Below are positions 55,264 to 63,364 of a DNA stretch of 64,000 bases, piece by piece. The position numbers were made by a program, and so were the translations under genes. Origin of the DNA: Flavobacteriaceae bacterium (GTDB lineage Bacteria; Bacteroidota; Bacteroidia; Flavobacteriales; Flavobacteriaceae); NCBI GenBank assembly GCA_017856235.1, contig JAFMFH010000002.1:18405-82404 (forward strand), in the 5' to 3' direction. The stretch's first letter is position 1; every line of letters starts with the position of its first letter. The notes beneath the pieces are model-generated. The model did no database searches. It worked only from the letters and a program-made list of their open reading frames with translations, and was not told where the DNA came from.

Positions 55264-55695
55264 ATGAACAGAAGACTATTTAGAATACCGTTATTAACTA
55301 TTGGATTTATATTTATTATAATGGGTTTAAGATGGATCTTTGTTGATGAGCCTTGGATGCTTGACAAGGTTGCTAATGAAGAAAGACTTAACATGACATT
55401 TGAAAAATTATTTTCTAATGAAATTAATGATACCCTTCCAGGGTATCTAAAACAAATCTATCGTTTTTTTGGTCTTTGGGTTTCAATGATAGGTTTATTT
55501 ATAATTTCATTTCTTAGAGAAATGTTTTTAGAAGATTCAGGCATTAGAAAATCTCTATTAATATGTACTGGACTTACAGTTTATTCAGCTTTAATCTTTG
55601 CATATATTTGGATTCCTAGTTCACCATTTATTTATCTTGGTTTAGGGAGTGTAATTCTTCACTCAATCTCTATCATTGGAAATAGAAATATTTAG
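55264..55695 (+). CDS. membrane protein of unknown function
   Basis: A 143-residue protein with an N-terminal membrane helix (about 7-27), a soluble stretch with FVDEPWML, then three more helices (about 68-86, 98-119, 122-139). I do not recognise the family. TTTG and TATTTTCT about 20 bases apart upstream (55228-55259) could be its promoter, again nearly leaderless. It converges on the threonine dehydratase gene. Confidence 0.7.
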   Translation: MNRRLFRIPLLTIGFIFIIMGLRWIFVDEPWMLDKVANEERLNMTFEKLFSNEINDTLPGYLKQIYRFFGLWVSMIGLFIISFLREMFLEDSGIRKSLLICTGLTVYSALIFAYIWIPSSPFIYLGLGSVILHSISIIGNRNI

Positions 55696-55701
55696 TGAAT
55701 C

Positions 55702-56637
55702 TTAAAAAGGTAAATTTTTAAGATCTACATTACCTCCTGTAATAATGATTCCAATTTTTTTTCCTAGAAACTGTTCTTTATTTTTTATAATTCCAGCAAG
55801 GGGAAGAGAACAAGAGGGTTCACATATTATTTTTAGATGTTGCCAAATTAATTTCATTGATTCAATAATCTCTTCTTCTTTAATTCGTATGATTGACTTT
55901 ACTTCTTTCTGTATTATAGGAAAATTCTTATCCCCAAGTTGAGATCTTAGTCCATCTGCAATTGTATTAGTAGTTGTATTTGATTCAATTTTACCACTTA
56001 ATAAAGATCTATATGCATCATCAGACTCAAAAGGTTCTGTTCCAATAACCATGGATTTGTTTGCAAAATATTTTACGGCTAATGCTGTTCCTGCAATTAA
56101 TCCTCCTCCTCCAACTGGAACTAATATATAATCAAATGATCCATATTCTTCAATGAGTTCCTTACATGCAGTTCCTTGGCCCAGAATTACATCTTCATTA
56201 TTTGAAGGATGAATAAAAGTAGCACCTTGAGAATTTACTATCGTTCTAGCTGCTTCTTCTCTTGCAATTAGATTTGATTCACACTCTATTAACTGCCCTC
56301 CATAGCTTTTTACCGCTGCTTTCTTAATTTCAGGAGCGTTAGAAGGCATAACTATGTATGCTTTTATTCCAATCTTTTTAGCAGCAAGAGATAAAGCCTG
56401 TCCATGATTTCCAGATGAGTGAGTAACAATACCATTATTTTTTTGTTCATCAGAAAGTTTAAGAATTGCATTTGCTGCACCTCTCATTTTAAACGCTCCC
56501 ATTTTCTGAAAATTTTCGCATTTAAAATAAATATCAGCTTCAGTTAAATCGTTTATCAGTTTTGAAGTTAGTACCGGTGTATTGTGGATAAATGGCTTTA
56601 TCCTTTCATGACAATCAATTAAATCATTTTTTGTCAT
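55702..56637 (-). CDS. threonine/serine dehydratase family (PLP fold type II)
   Basis: About 311 residues from ATG 56637. It has KCENFQKMGAFKMRGA with the PLP lysine, SSGNHGQALS, and GGGGLIAGTAL for the cofactor phosphate. There is no C-terminal regulatory ACT domain, so it resembles catabolic threonine dehydratase or serine racemase rather than biosynthetic IlvA. An in-frame ATG at 56721 lies inside the upstream gene and is less likely. It starts one base after the thioredoxin-like stop. Confidence 0.85.
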   Translation of the reverse strand: MTKNDLIDCHERIKPFIHNTPVLTSKLINDLTEADIYFKCENFQKMGAFKMRGAANAILKLSDEQKNNGIVTHSSGNHGQALSLAAKKIGIKAYIVMPSNAPEIKKAAVKSYGGQLIECESNLIAREEAARTIVNSQGATFIHPSNNEDVILGQGTACKELIEEYGSFDYILVPVGGGGLIAGTALAVKYFANKSMVIGTEPFESDDAYRSLLSGKIESNTTTNTIADGLRSQLGDKNFPIIQKEVKSIIRIKEEEIIESMKLIWQHLKIICEPSCSLPLAGIIKNKEQFLGKKIGIIITGGNVDLKNLPF

Positions 56638-56638
56638 T

Positions 56639-57193
56639 TTATTTCCACTTAATATTACACCCAATACTAGGTTTCTGAATTTTATTATTCTCTCGTCCAA
56701 ATATAAGGCATTCAATTGCATTTTCTATGTCAGCTCCATCAGATAAAATTTCATTACCTGGTCTTGAATCATCAAGTTGACCTCTATATACTAAATTTAA
56801 ATTTGAATCATAAACATAGAAATCAGGTGTGCATGCAGCATCATATGCTTTAGCAACATCCTGGGTCTCATCATAGAGATATGGAAAAATAAAATCATTC
56901 TCAACAGCATTTATTTTCATTTTTTCAGGACTATCATCAGGATAATTTACAATATCATTACTTGAGATTGCTATAAACTTAATATTCTCTCCATGATACT
57001 TTTTAGATATTTTTGTTATAGTTGGATTAACATGTTTAACATATGGGCAATGGTTACAAATGAACATTATAACTGTGCCAATTTTACCCTTATATTCTTT
57101 TAGTGAAATATTAGTTTCTGAATTAACATCTAGAAGATTAAAATTAGGTGCATTGGATCCTAATGAAATCATATTTGATGGAGTTCTAGCCAT
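56639..57193 (-). CDS. thioredoxin-like (AhpC/TSA/Redoxin family) protein
   Basis: A 184-residue cytoplasmic protein of the peroxiredoxin/thioredoxin superfamily: GSNAPNFNLLDV at the N-terminus, MFICNHCPYVKHVNP with CNHC as the active-site pair, DIVNYPDDSPEKM, and TPDFYVYD with a cis-proline. This form (redoxin domain with CxxCPYV) is widespread in marine bacteria. No signal peptide. It precedes the dehydratase gene. Confidence 0.85.
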   Translation of the reverse strand: MARTPSNMISLGSNAPNFNLLDVNSETNISLKEYKGKIGTVIMFICNHCPYVKHVNPTITKISKKYHGENIKFIAISSNDIVNYPDDSPEKMKINAVENDFIFPYLYDETQDVAKAYDAACTPDFYVYDSNLNLVYRGQLDDSRPGNEILSDGADIENAIECLIFGRENNKIQKPSIGCNIKWK

Positions 57194-57238
57194 AGAGAAT
57201 CTATTTTTATAAAAGTAAAAAAAACCATCAAATATTAA

Positions 57239-57246
57239 TAAATTTG
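57239..57246 (+). promoter_or_regulatory. predicted -7 box TAAATTTG of ppc
   Basis: TAAATTTG matches TAnnTTTG, 18 bases before the chosen ppc ATG at 57265. The upstream in-frame TTG (57244) lies inside this box and is therefore not used as start. Confidence 0.5.
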
Positions 57247-57264
57247 TTATTAACCATCCAATTA

Positions 57265-59838
57265 ATGAGAAAACTTAATAAAAAAGAAAGATTTCAAGAA
57301 AGTGTTCTTTCCAAATTTCATGTATACAATAGTATTTTTGCTACACTTCCTTATGAAAGCATATCTGAAACCGGAAATCTGCTTCCTATTTTTAGTGAAT
57401 TTTGTAGATCAGGATATACTAAAAAACTAGACCCAAGGACTATAGTTGAAGACTTTTTTCTAAAGTATTGTGATGGCTATTCTGAAGATGAAAAAATATC
57501 CTTAATGTTTAGATTTATTCAGTATGTGGAAAGGCAAGTTGTTCTTTTTGATGCAATTGAAGATGCTTCATTTACAAAAATTAATAACATGGATGGAGTA
57601 GGAACTTTGAGAAATCTCAAAGAACTGGTTGAATCCTCGAATAAGAAAAATGAATTAAAAAAATATTTAAAATCTTTTAAAATAAAACCTGTTTTAACTG
57701 CTCATCCAACTCAGTTTTATCCAGGTTCAATTTTAGGTATAATTACAGATCTTGCAAATTCAATAGAAAAAAATGATTTAAGTGAGATTAAGGATTTGTT
57801 ATCTCAACTTGGTAAAACACCGTTTTTTAAAGAAAGGAAACCTTCACCATATGATGAAGCTGTTAGTCTCTCATGGTATTTGGAAAATGTTTTTTACTAT
57901 TCTGCTAGTAATATTTTTAAATACATTAAATCAAATATTTTTGATAACAATTATGATCATTACGATTTAATATCAATTGGATTTTGGCCTGGTGGTGATA
58001 GAGATGGTAATCCATATGTTACTACTAAAATTACATTAAAAACTGCCCAAAAACTTAGGAGTGATATAATTAAAAACTATTACAGGGATATAAGAGTATT
58101 AAGAAGAAAATTGACTTTTAAAAAGATTGAAGATGTAATAATAGGAATAGAAAATGCTCTTTGGATAAGTATTTTTGAGACTACTAAAGAACCTAAAATT
58201 AAGTTAGAAGATCTTAAAAATAAACTTAAATTTATTAGAGAGACCCTTATAAATGAACATAAATCTTTATTTATTGATGACCTTGATGATTTAATTGATA
58301 AAGTAAATATTTTTGGTTATCATTTTGCAACTCTTGATATAAGGCAAGATTCAAGAATTCATTCAGTTGTATTTAGAAAAGTTCTAGAAAAATTTTACAA
58401 TAAAGATTTTGCATTAAATTATGATACTTTAAGTGATGCTAAAAAAGAAATTCAGCTTACATCTATGTCTAAGATTTTTGAGGCAAAAAAAATGAATGAA
58501 CCCTCTGCAAAATCATTATTAGAATCAATAGAACTAATTAATGAAATTCAAAAATCAAATGGAGAAAAGGGATGCCATAGATACATAATAAGTAATAACA
58601 AATCAGCTATAAATATTTTTGAAATATATACAATGATTAGGCTAGTTTTAAGTAATGAGCCAAAGGTTGATATTGTGCCATTATTTGAGTCTATTTCAGA
58701 CCTTGAGAATTCATCTGAAGTCATGGAAAAGGTATATTCAAATAAATTATATAGAGCTCATTTAAAGAATAGAGGAAGCACTCAAACAATAATGCTAGGT
58801 TTCTCTGACGGAACAAAGGATGGGGGATATTTGACAGCTAATTGGAGTATTTTAAAAGCTAAAGAATCATTAACTAGGGTTTCTAGAAAGTTTGGAATAA
58901 AAGTCTTATTCTTTGATGGAAGAGGAGGTCCACCTGCCAGAGGAGGAGGAAACACTCATCAATTTTATAGCTCATTGGGAGACTTTATAGAATCTGATCA
59001 AATACAACTTACTGTTCAAGGTCAGACTATTAGCTCAAATTTTGGTACAATTGAATCATCACAATATAATATGGAGCAATTAATTAGCTCAGGTATTAAA
59101 AATAGAGTATTACCAAACAAGGAAATTTTTAATAAAAAAAATAGAAGAACAATTGAAAAGCTTTCTTTACTGAGTTATAATCAATACAATGATTTTAAAA
59201 ACCATCCTAAGTTTATTCCTTACCTAGAAAAAATGAGTACTATTAAGTATTATTCAAAGACTAATATTGGTAGTAGACCGTCAAAAAGAGCTAGTAAAGA
59301 TGATAAGTTTGATTTTGATAAATTAAGAGCTATTCCTTTTGTTGGAGGATGGAACCAATTAAAACAAAATGTTCCAGGTTTCTATGGCCTAGGTTCATCT
59401 ATTAACTACTTCTATAAAAGAAATAGAATTAAAGATGTAAAAGATCTATATAATGAAGTCCCTTTTTTTAGAGCTCTAGTATCAAATAGTATGATGAGCC
59501 TAACAAAATCATTCTTTGAGTTAACTTCATATATGAGTAAAGATGATGAATTTGGTGAATTTTGGAAAATAATTTACGAAGAATATTTGCTTACCAAAAA
59601 GATGCTTTTGAAGATTTCAAACTTTAAGGAATTAATGGAAAATGAACCTGCAAACAAACTCTCTATTGAAACAAGAGAAGCAGTAGTAATGCCATTAATT
59701 ACTATTCAGCAGTATGCTCTACAAATTGTTAATGAAATTGACTCAAAAAAAATGGATAATTTAAAAAAACCAATATTTGAAAAAATGATTACAAGATCTC
59801 TATATGGGAATATTAATGCTAGTAGAAACTCTGCTTAA
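57265..59838 (+). CDS. ppc: phosphoenolpyruvate carboxylase
   Basis: About 857 residues from ATG 57265. Conserved catalytic segments are VLTAHPTQ (His147), GFWPGGDRDGNPY, FGYHFATLDIRQDS, MLGFSDGTKDGGY, and FFDGRGGPPARGGG. The C-terminus ends NASRNSA rather than the QNTG common elsewhere. It fixes bicarbonate onto phosphoenolpyruvate to refill oxaloacetate, here probably supporting anaplerotic carbon fixation in a heterotroph. It is transcribed alone, followed by unrelated small genes. Confidence 0.95.
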   Translation: MRKLNKKERFQESVLSKFHVYNSIFATLPYESISETGNLLPIFSEFCRSGYTKKLDPRTIVEDFFLKYCDGYSEDEKISLMFRFIQYVERQVVLFDAIEDASFTKINNMDGVGTLRNLKELVESSNKKNELKKYLKSFKIKPVLTAHPTQFYPGSILGIITDLANSIEKNDLSEIKDLLSQLGKTPFFKERKPSPYDEAVSLSWYLENVFYYSASNIFKYIKSNIFDNNYDHYDLISIGFWPGGDRDGNPYVTTKITLKTAQKLRSDIIKNYYRDIRVLRRKLTFKKIEDVIIGIENALWISIFETTKEPKIKLEDLKNKLKFIRETLINEHKSLFIDDLDDLIDKVNIFGYHFATLDIRQDSRIHSVVFRKVLEKFYNKDFALNYDTLSDAKKEIQLTSMSKIFEAKKMNEPSAKSLLESIELINEIQKSNGEKGCHRYIISNNKSAINIFEIYTMIRLVLSNEPKVDIVPLFESISDLENSSEVMEKVYSNKLYRAHLKNRGSTQTIMLGFSDGTKDGGYLTANWSILKAKESLTRVSRKFGIKVLFFDGRGGPPARGGGNTHQFYSSLGDFIESDQIQLTVQGQTISSNFGTIESSQYNMEQLISSGIKNRVLPNKEIFNKKNRRTIEKLSLLSYNQYNDFKNHPKFIPYLEKMSTIKYYSKTNIGSRPSKRASKDDKFDFDKLRAIPFVGGWNQLKQNVPGFYGLGSSINYFYKRNRIKDVKDLYNEVPFFRALVSNSMMSLTKSFFELTSYMSKDDEFGEFWKIIYEEYLLTKKMLLKISNFKELMENEPANKLSIETREAVVMPLITIQQYALQIVNEIDSKKMDNLKKPIFEKMITRSLYGNINASRNSA

Positions 59839-59878
59839 CTTTTTCTATATTTAACTTACAACTTTAAACAAATTCAAA

Positions 59879-60373
59879 ATGAAAAAATATATATTACTTT
59901 TTGCAATACTTATAGCCTCATGTTCTGCTCCTGTTGAAGAACCAAAAGGTTCTGGAATGTGGGCAGGTGATGAAAATGAAACATTTATAGTAGGCTCAGA
60001 TGAAATGACTGAGATGTACATGAAATTTATAGATGCTCATAACAATAGAGATATTGAAACAATTAAATCTCTTGAAGCTGAAGATATTAGAATTGATGTT
60101 CCTGATGGATCAAGAATTGAAGGTCCTGATGCACATGCAGAAGCGCTAAATGCATGGTTTGAATCTGGTGCTGATCCTAAGTGGAATGTATTCTGGGTTA
60201 TGCCTTATGTTGGTCAACCTAGTGAACAGACATGGATAGTAGGTGGGCATTCATTAACTCAAACTATAGATGGAGAAGAAGTAACAACTGTTCAAATGAT
60301 AGACGCTCAAGTAGAGGATGGTTTATTCAAGTGGGCTATAATCTATGAAAAACAATCTCCTAATTCAGAATAG
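59879..60373 (+). CDS. SnoaL-like (NTF2-fold) lipoprotein
   Basis: A 164-residue protein with lipobox IASC (Cys15) and a fold like SnoaL/NTF2 polyketide-cyclase-like proteins: YMKFIDAHNNRDIETI, DIRIDVPDGSRIEGPDAHAEAL, and a repeated Trp-rich sheet. The function of such lipoproteins is unknown. A TATATTTA box lies near its start. It is followed by the DUF456 gene, beginning 5 bases after its stop. Confidence 0.75.
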   Translation: MKKYILLFAILIASCSAPVEEPKGSGMWAGDENETFIVGSDEMTEMYMKFIDAHNNRDIETIKSLEAEDIRIDVPDGSRIEGPDAHAEALNAWFESGADPKWNVFWVMPYVGQPSEQTWIVGGHSLTQTIDGEEVTTVQMIDAQVEDGLFKWAIIYEKQSPNSE

Positions 60374-60378
60374 TAAAT

Positions 60379-60876
60379 TTGGATTTATTAATTTTAATAT
60401 TAGGTTTTCTGTTTTGTTTAATTGGCATAATTGGAAGCTTTTTACCAATAATACCTGGCCCGGTTACTTCTTGGCTAGGTATTTTGCTTTTAAATTTAAC
60501 TTCTGTAGTTGAATTTAACTTGAACTTCATATTAATAACACTTACTGTAGCTGTTTCTGTCGGAATTCTTGATTATTTAATACCAATATTAGGTGTAAAA
60601 AAATTAGGAGGTACAAGATCTGGACAAATTGGAACAACAATTGGGCTTATTCTAGCTATACTAATACTTGGGCCAATTGGTATTATAATTGGTCCCTTCT
60701 TAGGGGCTTTACTCGGAGAAATGACTAATAATAAATCTTTTAATGAATCATTGAAACCTGCTTTTGGATCATTTATAGGAGTTATAGCAGGGAGTGTAAT
60801 TAAATTTTTAATTAGTCTTAGTTTCTTATTTTTTTATTTTGATATTTTTTGGGGATACAGAGAAAGTTTTTTTTAA
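60379..60876 (+). CDS. DUF456 membrane protein (TTG start)
   Basis: A 165-residue protein with several hydrophobic segments and the DUF456 pattern: GIIGSFLPIIPGPVTSWLGILLL near the N-terminus, then a glycine-rich LGGTRSGQIGTTIGLILAILILGPIGIIIGPFLGALLGE in parts (GGTRSGQIGTTIG, GPFLGALLGE). The start TTG at 60379 keeps the conserved N-terminus; no ATG does. A TAAATTTG match overlaps this TTG and may be fortuitous. Confidence 0.85.
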   Translation: MDLLILILGFLFCLIGIIGSFLPIIPGPVTSWLGILLLNLTSVVEFNLNFILITLTVAVSVGILDYLIPILGVKKLGGTRSGQIGTTIGLILAILILGPIGIIIGPFLGALLGEMTNNKSFNESLKPAFGSFIGVIAGSVIKFLISLSFLFFYFDIFWGYRESFF

Positions 60877-60908
60877 ATTTCCTAAATTGAACCAACCAAT
60901 TAAAATAT

Positions 60909-61391
60909 TTGAAAAAATTTGAAAGAAAATATTTTGCCTCATGGACTGATCTTGATCCCAACTGGCATGTTGCTAATCATGCATATATAAAATATGCAGC
61001 AGATACTCGGGTATTTTTTTTCTCTGAATTAAAATTAGATATGGATAAATTCAATAATCTTAATATAGGTCCGGTCTTATTTTATGAACATATGCATTAT
61101 TATAAAGAAATAATTATGGGTGTAGAGTTTTCAATTAATGTTGAGATAGATGGTTATAGTGATGATGGACGATTTTTCTCTCTTTTTCAAAATTTTTATG
61201 ATATGAATGGAAACCATTTAGCTCATCTTGATTTAGCCTTTGGTATCATTGACACAAAACTTAGAAAACTCATCTCAATGCCAAATGAATCATTTGAAAT
61301 TTTTAAAGAAGGTCCAAAATCTAAATCATTTAGTATAATTACAAAAGAGGATTTAAGAAAACATGGAAAGCTTCCAGTAAATAAAATATAA
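60909..61391 (+). CDS. acyl-CoA thioesterase, hotdog fold (TTG start)
   Basis: A 160-residue protein of the 4HBT-type thioesterase family: FASWTDLDPNWHVANHAYIKY contains the catalytic acidic residue of the hotdog fold, and PVLFYEHMHYYKEI follows. It probably hydrolyses acyl-CoA or a related thioester. The only start in the open frame (which opens after a TGA at 60888) is TTG 60909. Substrate unknown. Confidence 0.82.
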   Translation: MKKFERKYFASWTDLDPNWHVANHAYIKYAADTRVFFFSELKLDMDKFNNLNIGPVLFYEHMHYYKEIIMGVEFSINVEIDGYSDDGRFFSLFQNFYDMNGNHLAHLDLAFGIIDTKLRKLISMPNESFEIFKEGPKSKSFSIITKEDLRKHGKLPVNKI

Positions 61392-61449
61392 GCAGTAATT
61401 ATGCAGTAAGGTATTTATTTAATTATTTTTTAATTTCAAATAAAACAAA

Positions 61450-61692
61450 ATGAAAGAAAAATATTGGAGAAAAAACATATTTTACCTAAGAATACTTTTA
61501 ACAATATGGTTTATTTGTTCTTTTGGTTTTGGTATTCTGCTTGCTGAAAACTTAAATCAATTTTACCTAGGTGGATTCCCATTAGGCTTTTGGTTTGCTC
61601 AACAAGGATCAATTTACATGTTTGTTATTCTAATATTCATATATGTATATTTAATGAACAAGCTTGATAAAAAACATAATCTAAAGGAATAG
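61450..61692 (+). CDS. DUF4212 small subunit of a Na+/solute symporter
   Basis: An 80-residue protein with two membrane helices (about 12-32 and 49-70) and the DUF4212 start MKEKYWRKNIFY with the FPLGFWFAQQGSI segment. DUF4212 proteins are found directly upstream of VC_2705-type sodium:solute symporters, as here (two-base gap), and are thought to be an accessory subunit. Confidence 0.88.
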   Translation: MKEKYWRKNIFYLRILLTIWFICSFGFGILLAENLNQFYLGGFPLGFWFAQQGSIYMFVILIFIYVYLMNKLDKKHNLKE

Positions 61693-61694
61693 AT

Positions 61695-63362
61695 ATGGAT
61701 GCACAATTTTGGACATATTTATTAGTTGGAGTCACCTTTTCGCTTTATATAGGTATTGCTATATGGACAAGAGCTCAAAGTACAAAGGAATTTTATGTTG
61801 CTAGTGGTGGAATTCATCCTGTTCTAAATGGAATGGCAACTGCAGCTGATTGGATGTCAGCGGCTTCATTTATTTCTATGGCAGGTATTATTTCATTTCT
61901 AGGTTATGGTGGATCTCAATATTTAATGGGATGGACTGGAGGTTATGTGTTATTAGCGCTTTGCCTTGCTCCTTATTTAAGGAAATTTGGAAAATTTACA
62001 GTACCAGATTTTATTGGAGAAAGATATTATTCCAAAAATGCTAGAACAATTGCATTAATTTGTGCAATTTTTGTTTCATTCACCTATGTAGTTGGACAGA
62101 TGAAGGGAGTTGGAGTAGCATTTTCAAGATTTCTTGAAATACCATATGATCTTGGAGTAATTATCGGTATTGGAATAGTCTTTTTCTATGCTGTTCTAGG
62201 AGGGATGAAAGGTATAACATATACTCAAGTAGCTCAATATTGTGTTCTAATTTTTGCTTTTACAGTACCAGCAATTTTTATATCACTACAAGCAACAGGT
62301 AATCCTATTCCTCAAATCGGATTTGGTAGTAAGACCACTGATGGAGTTTATCTTTTAGAGAAACTTAATCAATTATCTGTTGATTTAGGTTTTGAAAAGT
62401 ATACTGACATTAATCAAACTACATTAATTAATGTATTTTTTATCACTGCTGCACTAATGTTTGGAACTGCTGGACTTCCCCATGTGATTGTGAGATTCTT
62501 TACTGTTCCTAAAGTAAGAGATGCAAGAATATCAGCAGGATGGGCATTATTATTTATCTCATTTTTATATACAACTGCTCCTGCTGTAGCAGCATTTGCA
62601 AAAGTAAATTTAATTAATACTGTGTCAAATGCTCAATATTCAGAAGTACCTCAATGGTTCAAAAATTGGGAGAATACAGGTTTACTTCAATTTGATGATA
62701 AAAATGCAGATGGTATAATTCAGTATGTGGCTGATGAAGAAGTTAACGAGTTAACAATTGATAGAGATATTATGGTCTTGGCAAATCCTGAGATAGCTAA
62801 CCTACCTCCATGGGTAATTGGGCTTATTGTAGCAGGAGGTTTAGCTGCTGCTCTTTCAACTGCTGCAGGGTTGCTTCTTGTTATTTCAACTTCAATTTCT
62901 CATGATCTTCTAAAGAAGAATATAAATCCCAATATTTCTGAAAAAGGAGAATTGTGGGCAGCTAGGATTTCTATTGCAGTAGCAGTTGTTGCAGCTGGAC
63001 TGGCTGGATTAAATCCCCCTGGATTTGTTGCTGAAGTTGTAGCATTAGCATTTGGTCTAGCTGCATCCTCTTTTTTCCCTGCAATAATCCTTGGGATTTT
63101 TGACAAAAGAATGAACAAAGAAGGAGCATTATCTGGAATGATAGTAGGTGTGGTCTTTACAACTATATATATATTTTACTTTAAACCACAACTTGGTGGA
63201 TCAGGATTACCTAAAGATTATTTATTTGGAATTTCACCTGAGGGAATTGGAACTATTGGCATGATAATTAACTTTATAGTATCTTTAGTTGTGTCAAGAT
63301 TAACAAGGCCAACGCCTGAAAATATCAGAGACTTAGTTGAAAGTATTAGATATCCTAAATAG
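61695..63362 (+). CDS. sodium:solute symporter (SSS family, VC_2705-type)
   Basis: A 555-residue polytopic transporter: GIHPVLNGMATAADWMSAASFISMAG near residues 36-60, GLPHVIVRFFTVPKVRDAR, and GGLAAALSTAAGLLLVISTSISHD in parts. SSS members drive uptake with the Na+ gradient; this subtype, next to acetyl-CoA synthetase, may import acetate or other short carboxylates. It is paired with the DUF4212 subunit and followed two bases later by acs. Confidence 0.9.
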   Translation: MDAQFWTYLLVGVTFSLYIGIAIWTRAQSTKEFYVASGGIHPVLNGMATAADWMSAASFISMAGIISFLGYGGSQYLMGWTGGYVLLALCLAPYLRKFGKFTVPDFIGERYYSKNARTIALICAIFVSFTYVVGQMKGVGVAFSRFLEIPYDLGVIIGIGIVFFYAVLGGMKGITYTQVAQYCVLIFAFTVPAIFISLQATGNPIPQIGFGSKTTDGVYLLEKLNQLSVDLGFEKYTDINQTTLINVFFITAALMFGTAGLPHVIVRFFTVPKVRDARISAGWALLFISFLYTTAPAVAAFAKVNLINTVSNAQYSEVPQWFKNWENTGLLQFDDKNADGIIQYVADEEVNELTIDRDIMVLANPEIANLPPWVIGLIVAGGLAAALSTAAGLLLVISTSISHDLLKKNINPNISEKGELWAARISIAVAVVAAGLAGLNPPGFVAEVVALAFGLAASSFFPAIILGIFDKRMNKEGALSGMIVGVVFTTIYIFYFKPQLGGSGLPKDYLFGISPEGIGTIGMIINFIVSLVVSRLTRPTPENIRDLVESIRYPK

Positions 63363-63364
63363 AT

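Noticed and set aside
60374..60381. TAAATTTG promoter-like match at the DUF456 start
   Set aside because: It would place transcription inside the coding sequence, since its TTG is the start codon supported by family comparison; probably chance in AT-rich DNA.
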